A DNA stretch of 64,000 nt, taken from JBOGXA01 sp050694175. Lineage in GTDB: Bacteria; Actinomycetota; CADDZG01; WHSQ01. The notes under the pieces are model-generated. The model saw only the letters and a program-made list of their open reading frames with translations, was not told where the DNA came from and did not search any database. The position numbers and the translations under genes were made by a program. The stretch is taken from the NCBI GenBank assembly GCA_050694175.1, contig JBOGXA010000001.1, positions 62,001-126,000 on the forward strand. The letters run 5' to 3'. This document shows, one piece after another, positions 8,044-16,824 of the stretch (within the stretch, counting starts at the first letter, position 1; every line of letters starts with the position of its first letter).

Positions 8044-8631
8044 ATGATCGATCTACTTAAACGCGGCTTCGCGGATCTAATAACGGCCGATGAAATCTTA
8101 GATGAATTGCGGCGCCATTCCACAACCGCGTCGACCGACGATTTAGAGCAACTCGCAAAGGCGTTGGAGCAATTTCTTCTTACGGTTCCCGACGCGCTCG
8201 CACATGCCCTTGCCATGTCAAAAGACCGCCGCTGCGGCCGCTCCGTGGCATTCGCTACGGGGACGATCTTCAACTACCTCTTCGACGAGGAAGATCTACT
8301 CCCCGAAGCCTCCTTCGGGACGATCGGACTGCTAGACGACGCCTACCTGGTCCACGGATTCGTCGCGATCTTGAGACAAACGTATCCTTCTGTAGAGCCG
8401 TCTATGGCCTATGCCGCACCCGATGATCTCCTTTTCGGGGTCGTCGCAGACCTCCTCCCGGAAGGTGTCGCCCAATCCCTGCTTAGAACGTGTGAGAGCA
8501 CAGTCCAGGTTGCCCAGGCGCTCTTTCCGGCCGCACTGGGAGAAGGCACGAGCGACTCTGATTTTCGTCCCCAGCTCCGAGTGGACCAGGCCGTGAAAGC
8601 GAGCACTGGAGAGGCTGCTCGCGCGGAGTAA
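8044..8631 (+). CDS. DUF1232/YkvA-like protein, unknown function
   Basis: A 195-aa protein. Residues 70-110 (FNYLFDEEDLLPEASFGTIG followed by LLDDAYLVH) resemble the DUF1232/YkvA core, where a Pro-rich loop and an LDDA motif link two hydrophobic helices. The N-terminal 50 residues look helical and the C-terminus is low-complexity. ATG 8044 follows the zinc-ribbon gene by 5 nt. The gene uses TTA Leu codons (near 8098 and 8141) and is less GC-rich than its neighbours, which suggests transfer. Function is unknown; a two-protein module with 7712-8038 is inferred from position only. Confidence 0.6.
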   Translation: MIDLLKRGFADLITADEILDELRRHSTTASTDDLEQLAKALEQFLLTVPDALAHALAMSKDRRCGRSVAFATGTIFNYLFDEEDLLPEASFGTIGLLDDAYLVHGFVAILRQTYPSVEPSMAYAAPDDLLFGVVADLLPEGVAQSLLRTCESTVQVAQALFPAALGEGTSDSDFRPQLRVDQAVKASTGEAARAE

Positions 8632-8851
8632 TCGGCAGGCCACCGGGTGGATTGGGTTGAATATGCACGGGCTCCGGATTTTCAGCGATCCACTATCCAA
8701 GGCGTGCCTTGAAGTCGTGCCTATGCGATCGTCGCTATTGAACCTTATGCGGCATCTCGAAGATGGGCAGGCGTCCGTCAAGTGGAGCTCTATTCGCCCG
8801 TACGCGCTGCAGGAGCGATAGTCGGACCGGGGCATCTGCGTAAAGTCCAAA
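8632..8851. other. Non-coding right part of the island
   Basis: I see no gene, hairpin terminator or mobile-element end here. The yjbQ similarity begins sharply at about 8877, after AT-rich sequence (TGATTTGCGATTATTAA) unlike the surrounding DNA. Confidence 0.4.
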
Positions 8852-9031
8852 TTACCAAACTGATTTGCGATTATTAACCCAGACGCCGGCTGTGATGTGC
8901 ATCGCAGACACGAGTGCCAGTCCCTCCGCGATGCCGGATTCATCGACGGCCCGCTGCACGTCATCGGTGATGCACACGAACTCGCGTCGTTCGGTCGTGT
9001 TGAGGGTCTTGTATGTGGTGTGCGACTTCAC
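8852..9031 (-). pseudogene. Truncated second copy of the yjbQ 5' end
   Basis: GTG 9031, with an AAGGA ribosome site, starts a frame that is nearly identical to the first 53 codons of the yjbQ at 6545 (RITDDVQRAVDESGIAEG region, then HITAGVWVN). Identity then stops abruptly at about 8877 and the frame closes at 8852 after a few unrelated codons. Bases 8877-8902 are identical to 6852-6877. Similarity is highest next to the breakpoint and falls toward the start codon. The product would lack the second half of the domain, so it is probably non-functional. Confidence 0.8.
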
Positions 9032-9071
9032 CGGCGTCCTTCTTGATCTCGAGCTCGTGTGGCGCCCCTCC

Positions 9072-9719
9072 TCAACGTTCCGCATAGATCATGAAGGACT
9101 TGGTCAATCCGAGCACCTTCTCCCGGCGGATCACGGCGCCCGGAAACATCGCCTGAATCTCCTTGAAGGTCATTAGCCTTATCTCTTCGACCTTCTCTCG
9201 AGCCACGGCACGATCCTTGATGGGGCCGCCGGGGGTCAGCGGCAACCGGTGGACCAAAAGGACCCGTACCGAGACGGGTAGGAACTGGAACCAGGGGAAA
9301 TAGAAGTGAGGCTCGATCGGGAAGTAGCGGTTGGGAGTTTGCACGAAGTACCTCTTTCCGACCCGGCGGACCTCGACGGCCACCTTTCGCTGATCGTCGA
9401 GCGTTCCGACGTGCTCGATGACCGAGTTCGAGAAGACCACGTCGAACTGCTCGTCCTCGAACCTCAGAGAGCGAGCGTCGAGGACCTCGCTGCTGAAGTT
9501 CGCATAGCGAGTCGGCATCGCTCGAACGTTGCCGATTACGACCTCCACCTGTGACGCGTCGGTCAGGCCGACCACTTCCCAGAACCGCTGGGTCCCCCCG
9601 ACATCGAGGATCCTTACCGGTCGCGGCACCGTCTCGATGACCTCGAGGAATACCTGGTTACGTCGTCTGCGGGCCGCCGCTCGATAAGGCTTGAGCCATC
9701 TCCTCCATCGAGCGTTCAC
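9072..9719 (-). CDS. Class I SAM-dependent methyltransferase
   Basis: A 215-aa methyltransferase of the type often found with surface-glycan genes. Motif I is ILDVGGTQRFW (near residue 38), and the post-motif region FDVVFSNSVIEHV is typical of type-11-like enzymes. The basic N-terminus (RWRRWLKPYRAAARRRR) may touch membrane or nucleic acid. The start is GTG at 9719. Substrate is unknown. It lies between the yjbQ fragment and the ABC exporter genes, with no operon partner that explains its role. Confidence 0.8.
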   Translation of the reverse strand: MNARWRRWLKPYRAAARRRRNQVFLEVIETVPRPVRILDVGGTQRFWEVVGLTDASQVEVVIGNVRAMPTRYANFSSEVLDARSLRFEDEQFDVVFSNSVIEHVGTLDDQRKVAVEVRRVGKRYFVQTPNRYFPIEPHFYFPWFQFLPVSVRVLLVHRLPLTPGGPIKDRAVAREKVEEIRLMTFKEIQAMFPGAVIRREKVLGLTKSFMIYAER

Positions 9720-9770
9720 TTGACTACGATATAGATGGTCACGCGCACACTCGACGCGCCGGGGCTGGCT

Positions 9771-10622
9771 TCACACGTCTTTGCGATCGAACGCGACCAG
9801 ACACGCGCCAAGCATCAGCACGAAGTAGATCGCGAACCACGCGTACAGGACCGCCGATAGCGGCTGTCCTCCTCCGAACGGGCCCAGCCGTACCACGAAG
9901 CCCGTCGTGCCCGCGAGATCGGCCGTGATCGCGTGAAGGCTTCCCTGGTAGAGAGCTTCGAACGGGAGGACGTTCGCCGCGGTCCTTCCGAGGGCTTCGA
10001 GTGATTCCGAACCAAGCGCCCCCCCGATCTGCTGGAGCAGACCGGCGGTGAGTCCCGAGCCGAAAACCATCATCACGGTGATCCCGTTGACAACTGTGGG
10101 GAAGAAGACCGAACCCAGAATCGAAATGAGGGCCACCAGCGCCACAGCGCCCGCGAGCAGTAGTGCCGGCTCGGCCAGCCGGTCGGGCCACCACCCCGTG
10201 ATCGCACCGGTGATGGTCACGCAACCCGCGAAGACGACCATCACGTAAAGCGAAGCAATCGCGGCCGCGCCCAGGTACCGACCGATCAGGAAAGCCGCCC
10301 TGCCGAGGGGCCTCACGATCAGGGGTTGCAGCAGGCCCTGGTCGGCATCACCCCTCACCACCGTGAACGTGAGAAACGTGGCGAGGATGGTTCCCAGAAA
10401 CATCGTGGCAAACATCGACAATCCCAGCATCGTCGAGGAGGCGACGGTCCGGGTGTCCACGATCGCCGCAGGTCCTTCGTCGAAACCTCCCACTGCCTCG
10501 ATCGCCCGCGCGGTCCCCAGCGCGTAGAGGAGCAGGAACGCAATCGTAAGAAGTGGAACGGCAATGAAGACCCGCCGCCGGAGGCATCCCTTTACGACGT
10601 AGCGTGCGACCACAAGTATCAC
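9771..10622 (-). CDS. ABC-2 type transporter permease
   Basis: A 283-aa integral membrane subunit with about six hydrophobic segments. The RGDADQGLLQPLIVRPLGR loop after the second helix is typical of ABC-2 permeases (NosY/CcmB-like). The GTG start overlaps the ATPase stop (GTGA), so the pair forms one exporter. Substrate is unknown; such pairs export drugs, lipids or polysaccharide precursors. Confidence 0.88.
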   Translation of the reverse strand: MILVVARYVVKGCLRRRVFIAVPLLTIAFLLLYALGTARAIEAVGGFDEGPAAIVDTRTVASSTMLGLSMFATMFLGTILATFLTFTVVRGDADQGLLQPLIVRPLGRAAFLIGRYLGAAAIASLYVMVVFAGCVTITGAITGWWPDRLAEPALLLAGAVALVALISILGSVFFPTVVNGITVMMVFGSGLTAGLLQQIGGALGSESLEALGRTAANVLPFEALYQGSLHAITADLAGTTGFVVRLGPFGGGQPLSAVLYAWFAIYFVLMLGACLVAFDRKDV

Positions 10623-11461
10623 CCCGGCTTGTCTCCCACGACGTCCAGGTAGATGTCCTCGAGGGTTCGGTGCGCCGCTTTCACCTCATAGATCCGTACG
10701 CCTTGTTCGACGAGGCCAGCGACGAGTGCGGGGACCTCTTCTCGCCGCGCGTTGGGAAAGGAACGCACCCCGTTATCGGTGTGGATCTCAACGCCGGCGG
10801 TTTCTGTCAGGATGCGCGGCTCTCCCTCGGCGACGATCTCTCCCGAGTTGAGAATCGCGACTCGATCGCAGACGAGCTCGACCTCTGTGAGCAGATGCGA
10901 GTTGAGGAGTACCGCGATCTCTCTGCTTCGCAGCTCTTCCAGAAGGCCTCGCACCGCGCGCCGCCCCGCGGGGTCGAGGGCACTCGTCGGCTCGTCGAGC
11001 AGCAGCAGCCGTGGCCCTCCGATGAGCGCCTGGGCGATGCCGAGCCGTTGTTGCATGCCCTTGGACATGTTCTCGACTCGCCTGCCTCCCACGTCCGCGA
11101 GACCGGTGAGCTCGAGCAGCTCCGCCCGCTCGGATCGCCCACCCGCCGAGCCGCTCAGGCGCTGGTGGAGTTCCAAGACCTCCTCTCCCGTGAGCCATCC
11201 CGGAAATCGGAAGAGCTCGGCGAGGTAACCGAGGGCCGAGCGCGCCTGCGGGCTGCGGGGTTGGTGACCGTTCACCTCCACCGATCCGGCGCTCGGTCTA
11301 ACGAGGCCGCAGCCGATCTTGACGAGAGTCGACTTTCCGGCACCGTTGGGTCCCAGAAGCCCGAAAAGCTCGCCCTGATGAACCTCGACGTCGACTCCTG
11401 CCACGGCGGGAGTACTTCCGTAGCGCTTGTGAAGGCCTCGCACGGCGAATGCGGCGGTCAT
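10619..11461 (-). CDS. ABC transporter ATP-binding protein
   Basis: A 280-aa ATPase that powers the permease encoded after it. Walker A is GPNGAGKST (near residue 38), the signature is NMSKGMQQRLGIAQAL (a variant of LSGGQ, common in ABC-2 ATPases), and Walker B is LLLLDEPTSALDP. A C-terminal extension of about 80 residues follows the nucleotide domain. I chose ATG 11461 because the longer frame upstream does not resemble the family. The stop overlaps the permease start by 4 nt. Confidence 0.92.
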   Translation of the reverse strand: MTAAFAVRGLHKRYGSTPAVAGVDVEVHQGELFGLLGPNGAGKSTLVKIGCGLVRPSAGSVEVNGHQPRSPQARSALGYLAELFRFPGWLTGEEVLELHQRLSGSAGGRSERAELLELTGLADVGGRRVENMSKGMQQRLGIAQALIGGPRLLLLDEPTSALDPAGRRAVRGLLEELRSREIAVLLNSHLLTEVELVCDRVAILNSGEIVAEGEPRILTETAGVEIHTDNGVRSFPNARREEVPALVAGLVEQGVRIYEVKAAHRTLEDIYLDVVGDKPG

Positions 11462-11492
11462 GTCACCAGGGTACGAAACGGGGCGGGCCCCA

Positions 11493-11984
11493 CTAGTCGG
11501 TCGCGGCGGGGCGAAGTTCCGGTCGGGTCCCGACGAAGATCGTGGCGGGATCGTCGAGCTCGGTGTGTTCGAAAGGCACCGTTCGCGCCTCGAACCCCAC
11601 GGCCGACAGGGTTTGCAGCCGGGTCGAAATCGGAAAGAGGCCATTGACGTGCCGGTCGTGCTCGACGACGGTTCTGCCGTCCTCACGGCGAAGCAGGAAG
11701 GCGTAATCGACGACATGGCTTGTGTCGGCTGGGTCCGGATCCCACGTCCATTCGAGATACCTGACGGCACGATCGTCGCCGTCTCGCCCACCGTGATCGA
11801 CCGTCGTCGTGAACGTCTCCCTAACGTGGTCGGGGGCAAAGAGGACGCCGCCGCCCGGGCGACAGTGCGCATAGGCAGTTTGCTCGCGGTAGATGCCCGC
11901 TTCCTCCTCGTACTCGTCGGGCGCCGAGACCAGCGGCCACCACGACGCAAGCGACGTGTAGAGCTTGGATTGTCCGCTCACCAA
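11493..11984 (-). CDS. Methyltransferase-like protein with an internal deletion
   Basis: A 163-aa protein. Residues 8-32 (LASWWPLVSAPDEYEEEAG) match the start, and residues 38-155 (AHCRPGGGVLFAPDHVRETF, RYLEWTWDPDPADTSHVVDY, FEHTE) match the end, of a well-known class I methyltransferase family of about 240 aa. The central 75-80 residues, which hold the SAM-binding motif I and the acidic loop, are missing in frame; the junction lies near 11880-11895. The product should not bind SAM. The start is TTG 11984 or GTG 11981, after an AGGAGA site. Confidence 0.7.
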   Translation of the reverse strand: MVSGQSKLYTSLASWWPLVSAPDEYEEEAGIYREQTAYAHCRPGGGVLFAPDHVRETFTTTVDHGGRDGDDRAVRYLEWTWDPDPADTSHVVDYAFLLRREDGRTVVEHDRHVNGLFPISTRLQTLSAVGFEARTVPFEHTELDDPATIFVGTRPELRPAATD

Positions 11985-12070
11985 CCCAACCCTAATCTCC
12001 TAGGCAAAGCTACGTAGGTACGGGGCGTGGTCCATCAAGTGGAACGGGCCCACAGCCGACTCTTCTTCTT

Positions 12071-14092
12071 ATGGCTACCCTTCTCCGCTCGATCACTCCG
12101 TCTCTATTGATGAAGTTTGCGATTGCCAGCGCGATGCCCATCATCGTGCTCGCCTTTGGGCTGAGTCAGCTCATTGAGAACCGAATCGAGGAGCGCACCC
12201 TTGAGAGCGCCGCAGACGCGACCCAGCTCGTTGCGACGCTTGGGATTCAGCCGCACATCACGGAGCTTGACCTGGCCGAAGGTCTCAACCCCGACGAACT
12301 AGAGCGAATCGACGAACGCCTGCGGGCCGGTCTCCTGGGCAAGAAGGTGGTCCGAATCAAGATTTGGAACAAGGATGGGCGGATTGTCTACTCGGAAGAC
12401 GAGTCGCTTATCGGGAAGCGTTTCCCCGTTGAATCCGATCTCGGCGAGGCGCTGGAAGGTGAGCTCGAGGCAGAGGTCAGCGAGCTAGATGGCGTGGAGG
12501 AAGCGAGCGAGCGAGGCCTGGGTCGCCTTTTCGAGGTATACGTCCCGCTTCGGTTCTACGAGGGCGGGGAAGTCGCGGGCGCCTTCGAGATGTATCTGCC
12601 GTACGCGCCGATTGAGGAAGCAATCAACCGAGATGTCCGGCGTCTCCAACTGTGGATGCTTCTGGGTCTGACCATCCTCTACCTGGTCCTCTACCGGATC
12701 GTTGCCGGAGCGTCGAAACAGCTGCGTGAGCAGGCAGACGAGCTTCGGAGGAGAGCGGATGAGAATGAGTTCCTGGCTCTGCACGACGCGCTGACCGAGC
12801 TCCCCAATCGCCGTTTACTTCACGATCGATTGAACCAGGCGATCAAGACGGCAGAGCGCGATGAGTCCCTCGTCGCCGTGATGCTCATGGACCTCGATAG
12901 GTTCAAGGAAATCAACGACACTCTCGGACATCACAACGGCGACCTTATTCTGAAGGACCTTTCTCGTAGGCTGAAGAGCGTTCTGCGCGGACACGACTCA
13001 ATCGCCAGGCTCGGGGGCGACGAGTTCGCGATTCTGGTGGCGAATATCACTCATCGAGAAGTCATCGCCGACGTTGCCGGGAGGATTCAGAGCTCTCTTG
13101 ACGAGTCCTTCGAACTGGAGGGACTCGATCTGGCCGTGTCTGCAAGCATCGGTATAAGCATCTATCCCGATCATGGGCGGGATGCATTCGATTTGATGCA
13201 GCGAGCAGACGTTGCGATGTACGTGGCAAAGCAGTCGCACTCGCCCTGCGCGGTGTATGACCCGGCGACCGACGGATACAGCCCGGGGCGCCTCGCGCTG
13301 ATAGGAGAGTTCCGGCGAGCGATCGATTCGAGCGAGCTTGCGCTGCACTACCAACCCAAGATCGAGTTGGGCAGCGGCCGGGTTACCGGAGTCGAGGCTC
13401 TGGCCCGCTGGGAGCACTCTGAGCGCGGCATGGTCCCGCCCGACGAGTTCGTCTCTCTTGCCGAACACACCGGCCTGATCAAGGCCCTGTCCGCTCACGT
13501 TCTTGATATGGCCATTTCTCAACAGAAGCAGTGGTCGACGGCCGGTCTCGATGTCGACGTGGCGGTCAACCTCTCAGTCAAGAACCTCCTCGACGACTCT
13601 CTTCCCGATGATGTGGCAAACCTTCTGGCGAAATGGTCTGTGCCCGCCTCGATGTTGACATTGGAGATCACCGAGAGCAGCATCATGGCCGATCCTCCTC
13701 GAACAGCGGAAGTCCTAATGCGACTGTCACGCATGGGCGTAACGATCTCCGTCGACGACTTTGGCACCGGGTATTCGTCGCTCTCCTACCTCAAGCAGTT
13801 ACCCGTCAGCGAGATCAAGATCGACCGATCGTTCGTCAAGGACATGGACTCGGACGAGAACGACTCTGTAATCGTGCGTTCGACGATCGACCTCGGTCGC
13901 AATCTCGGGTTAAAGGTCGTGGCCGAAGGAGTGGAGGATGCCCTCACGTGCGGAACACTGGCCGACCTCGGCTGCGATGTGGGTCAGGGATACTTCATCG
14001 GAAGGCCGATGCCCCCGGACTCGATGACTGCATGGCTGATCGAGCGCAAGCATCGGCTCGAGCAAAATCCGCTGACTGCTCCCGGTGTCTGA
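12071..14092 (+). CDS. Membrane GGDEF-EAL cyclic-di-GMP enzyme
   Basis: A 673-aa signalling protein. A helix at residues 15-35, an outside sensor region of about 155 residues and a second helix near 193-212 precede the catalytic part. The GGDEF domain (from about 236) has an intact RLGGDEFAIL at 315 and an RGHD inhibitory I-site five residues before it. The EAL domain (from about 415) keeps VEALARW, DDFGTGYSSLSYL and KIDRSFV. Both synthesis and hydrolysis of c-di-GMP are thus possible. No partner gene is adjacent. Confidence 0.94.
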   Translation: MATLLRSITPSLLMKFAIASAMPIIVLAFGLSQLIENRIEERTLESAADATQLVATLGIQPHITELDLAEGLNPDELERIDERLRAGLLGKKVVRIKIWNKDGRIVYSEDESLIGKRFPVESDLGEALEGELEAEVSELDGVEEASERGLGRLFEVYVPLRFYEGGEVAGAFEMYLPYAPIEEAINRDVRRLQLWMLLGLTILYLVLYRIVAGASKQLREQADELRRRADENEFLALHDALTELPNRRLLHDRLNQAIKTAERDESLVAVMLMDLDRFKEINDTLGHHNGDLILKDLSRRLKSVLRGHDSIARLGGDEFAILVANITHREVIADVAGRIQSSLDESFELEGLDLAVSASIGISIYPDHGRDAFDLMQRADVAMYVAKQSHSPCAVYDPATDGYSPGRLALIGEFRRAIDSSELALHYQPKIELGSGRVTGVEALARWEHSERGMVPPDEFVSLAEHTGLIKALSAHVLDMAISQQKQWSTAGLDVDVAVNLSVKNLLDDSLPDDVANLLAKWSVPASMLTLEITESSIMADPPRTAEVLMRLSRMGVTISVDDFGTGYSSLSYLKQLPVSEIKIDRSFVKDMDSDENDSVIVRSTIDLGRNLGLKVVAEGVEDALTCGTLADLGCDVGQGYFIGRPMPPDSMTAWLIERKHRLEQNPLTAPGV

Positions 14093-14115
14093 CCGGCGAG
14101 GGCTTGCTGCCGCGC

Positions 14116-15066
14116 TCACGACCGTGGGTGTGGGAACGGTTTCTCGAACGTCTCGTAGATCCTGACTGGGCGAAGGCCCACACGCTCGTATACGTGAACC
14201 GCGCCGGTCTCGTTGCCCGCGTCCACCTCCAGCCCCGCTTCATTGAGCCCTCGCCGCGCCCACTCTGCGAACGCATGTCGCAGCAGCGCCCCGCCCACGC
14301 CGCGCCGGCGCCATGGGGCAAGCACACCGAGATCGGATACCCACCCGCGCCGCCCTTCGAAGGCGCCGATCAGGAAACCCACCGGCTCCCCATCGGTCTC
14401 GGCAAGGAACCATAGCGACGGGTCCGAATCCCTGCGGGACAGGAACGCTTCGGACCACTCCTCATACGAGACCGGAGCGTGACCCCAGTTGCCGGCGAAC
14501 GTCTCCCCCCGAAGCCTGTGGAGGATGGGGGTTTCGGCCTCGCCGGTCGGACGGATTCGTATACCGGTTGGGGCGGACGTGTCGACCTCGTGATCGAGCA
14601 TCATGGTCATCGTGTAATGACGGCGCACCCTCTCGTAGCCGCGCCCGGCGAGCAGCCGCACGCCCATTGCATCCTTCACGTCGACCGAATTGCGAAGCAC
14701 GATCTCTGTCGCCATTCCTCGGATCAATGAGCGCGCGCGATCCTCCGTGCAATCGACGAGGATCGACCCCAGACCACGCCCGGTTTCGGACCGCTTCACG
14801 GCCCCAACGGTGTTCAGGATGTTCGGATGGCTACCCCACGCGAGGGCCACCGCAACCGGGCCCCCGGCGCGCCGGACGACCCAGGTGTCCTTGCCCATGT
14901 CGAAGATCGATCGCCTCTTGGATATCTCCAGGAGGTCGTCTTCGGCGAAGTCGCTGTACCCACCGATCTCGAGGTCGTATTCGATGATGAACCGGGCGAG
15001 TTCGGGAATCTGATCGAGCGTTGCCGCACGGAGCTCGTATCCGTCCGGCAGCGGTACCCGGTCCAC
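14116..15066 (-). CDS. Tandem GNAT acetyltransferase (MshD-like layout)
   Basis: A 316-aa protein with two GNAT domains. The C-terminal one (residues 165-310) has a full acetyl-CoA motif (LGVLAPWRRRGVGGALLRHA); the N-terminal one is weaker (KRSETGRGLGSILVD). This layout matches mycothiol synthase MshD and relatives, but the sequence alone does not prove that substrate. The GTG start follows AACAGGAGCC and lies 15 nt after the stop of the carboxylase gene, so it is probably in that transcript. Confidence 0.72.
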   Translation of the reverse strand: MDRVPLPDGYELRAATLDQIPELARFIIEYDLEIGGYSDFAEDDLLEISKRRSIFDMGKDTWVVRRAGGPVAVALAWGSHPNILNTVGAVKRSETGRGLGSILVDCTEDRARSLIRGMATEIVLRNSVDVKDAMGVRLLAGRGYERVRRHYTMTMMLDHEVDTSAPTGIRIRPTGEAETPILHRLRGETFAGNWGHAPVSYEEWSEAFLSRRDSDPSLWFLAETDGEPVGFLIGAFEGRRGWVSDLGVLAPWRRRGVGGALLRHAFAEWARRGLNEAGLEVDAGNETGAVHVYERVGLRPVRIYETFEKPFPHPRS

Positions 15067-15081
15067 GGCTCCTGTTCGCCG

Positions 15082-16824
15082 TTACCGGATCACGGCGATG
15101 GTCGCGCCGGTCTCGACCGATTGGCCGGAGCTGACCTTGAGCTCCTCAACCACGCCGTCCGAATGGGCGACGATCGAGTTCTCCATCTTCATTGCCTCGA
15201 GAACGCAAATGACATCGCCCGCCTTGACCTCCTGTCCCTGCTTCACGAGCACGTTGACGATCGTGCCCTGCATCGGTGCCTGGAGCATCTCGCCGGCTCC
15301 GGCCCCGAGTGCCCCGGCCTTCTCCGGCGGCTTGGGTTTGGACGGAAGGACCTCGGACTCGAGCCGTTCCCTCACCGTGACCTCGAACCGTTTGCCGCCG
15401 ACCTCGATCCCAAAGCGGCGGGTCGCGACCTCAGGCTCGCCGGGGTTGGGACGTGATTCCTTTCGTTCTGTCAGGGTGGACAGATCGATTTCCCCTTCAA
15501 CGGTGCCGGTGTGATAGTCGCCCGATATGAATCGCCGGTCGGTAAGCATGATTCTGTGGAACGGAATCGTGGTCTTCAGGCCCTCGATCTCGTATTCGGC
15601 GAGGGCCCGCAGCATGCGACGGCGAGCCTCGTCCCGGCTTCGTCCGTGGGTGATCACCTTGGCGATCATCGGATCGTAGGCCTGGGGCACGGACGAGTTG
15701 GCGGCAAGGCCCGAATCCACGCGTACCCCCGGGCCGGCCGGCTCCCGGTAGTTGCCGATTTCCCCGGGGGACGGCAGGAACTTCTTTGCCGGGTCCTCGG
15801 CGTTTATCCGGCACTCGATTGCGTGGCCCTGCAATGAGATGTCATCTTGCGAGAACCCCACCGGCTCGTCGGCCGCAACGAGGAGTTGGGCGATCACCAA
15901 ATCGACCCCGGTTACCAGTTCAGTGACCGGATGCTCGACCTGCAGTCGAGTGTTCATCTCCAGGAAATAGAACGTCCTGCCGTCGGCATCGAGAAGGAAC
16001 TCGCAGGTGCCCGCGTTCCGATAACCGACCTGCTTGGAGACCTTCGCCGCCGCTTCCATGATCGCCTCCCGGACGGCGGGATCCAGGGCGGGAGAGGGGG
16101 ATTCCTCGACGAGCTTCTGATGCCGTCTTTGCAGCGAGCAGTCCCGTTCGGGGAACGAGAGCACCGCACCGGTCGCGTCCCCGAGGACCTGCACTTCTAT
16201 GTGGCGCGGGCGCTCCAGATAGCGTTCCAGGTAGACATCGGGCGATGAGAAATAGGCCTGCGCTTCGCGCGCAGCTCCGGCGAGTCCCTCCTCGATCTCA
16301 TCGTTCGTGTTGACAACCCGAAATCCCTTCCCGCCTCCTCCGGCCGCCGCCTTGATCGCCAGGGGGAGGCCATGCTCCGAGGCGAATGCCCTCACCTCCT
16401 CGGCGGTGGTGATGGGGCTTGGCGTCCCCGGCACCGTGGCCACGCCCGCATCGGAGGCCGCCGCACGCGCGGCCGTCTTGTCACCCAACGAGTCGATGAC
16501 ATCGGGGGCCGGGCCGACCCACGTCAGCCCCGCGTCGAGTACCGCCCGGGCGAAATCCCCATTCTCGGCCAAAAATCCGTAGCCGGGATGGACCGCTTCG
16601 GCGCCGGATCGTCTTGCGATATCGATGATCGCGGAGATATTCAGATAGGACTCGGCAGCAGGGCCGGGGCCGACGTTGAAAGCTTCGTCGGCGAGCCGGG
16701 TGTGCACCGCGTCGGCATCGAGATCGCTGTAGATGGCCACTGCATCGATGCCGAGATCGCTGCAAGCACGCATTACTCGCACCGCGATCTCACCGCGGTT
16801 GGCAATGAGCAGTCTCTTGAACAT
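15082..16824 (-). CDS. Acyl-CoA carboxylase alpha subunit (biotin carboxylase plus BCCP)
   Basis: A 580-aa subunit. It carboxylates its own biotin with ATP and bicarbonate, for acetyl- or propionyl-CoA carboxylation by a separate beta subunit. The biotin carboxylase domain (1-450) starts KRLLIANRGEIAVRVMRAC and has the ATP loop KAAAGGGGKGFR. The C-terminal BCCP domain carries EAMKMEN, where the Lys is biotinylated. The matching beta subunit is not adjacent; the beta gene at 17786 sits in an operon with its own alpha subunit (21068). The ATG shares CATG with the divergent biotin ligase start. Confidence 0.92.
   Translation of the reverse strand: MFKRLLIANRGEIAVRVMRACSDLGIDAVAIYSDLDADAVHTRLADEAFNVGPGPAAESYLNISAIIDIARRSGAEAVHPGYGFLAENGDFARAVLDAGLTWVGPAPDVIDSLGDKTAARAAASDAGVATVPGTPSPITTAEEVRAFASEHGLPLAIKAAAGGGGKGFRVVNTNDEIEEGLAGAAREAQAYFSSPDVYLERYLERPRHIEVQVLGDATGAVLSFPERDCSLQRRHQKLVEESPSPALDPAVREAIMEAAAKVSKQVGYRNAGTCEFLLDADGRTFYFLEMNTRLQVEHPVTELVTGVDLVIAQLLVAADEPVGFSQDDISLQGHAIECRINAEDPAKKFLPSPGEIGNYREPAGPGVRVDSGLAANSSVPQAYDPMIAKVITHGRSRDEARRRMLRALAEYEIEGLKTTIPFHRIMLTDRRFISGDYHTGTVEGEIDLSTLTERKESRPNPGEPEVATRRFGIEVGGKRFEVTVRERLESEVLPSKPKPPEKAGALGAGAGEMLQAPMQGTIVNVLVKQGQEVKAGDVICVLEAMKMENSIVAHSDGVVEELKVSSGQSVETGATIAVIR

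Noticed and set aside
8332..8964. 210-aa minus-strand frame across the island and yjbQ fragment
   Set aside because: It reads the yjbQ fragment in a wrong frame and runs antisense to the DUF1232-like gene.
10604..11647. Long plus-strand frame opposite the ABC transporter genes
   Set aside because: The minus strand encodes a clear ATPase and permease; the plus frame is an antisense shadow.
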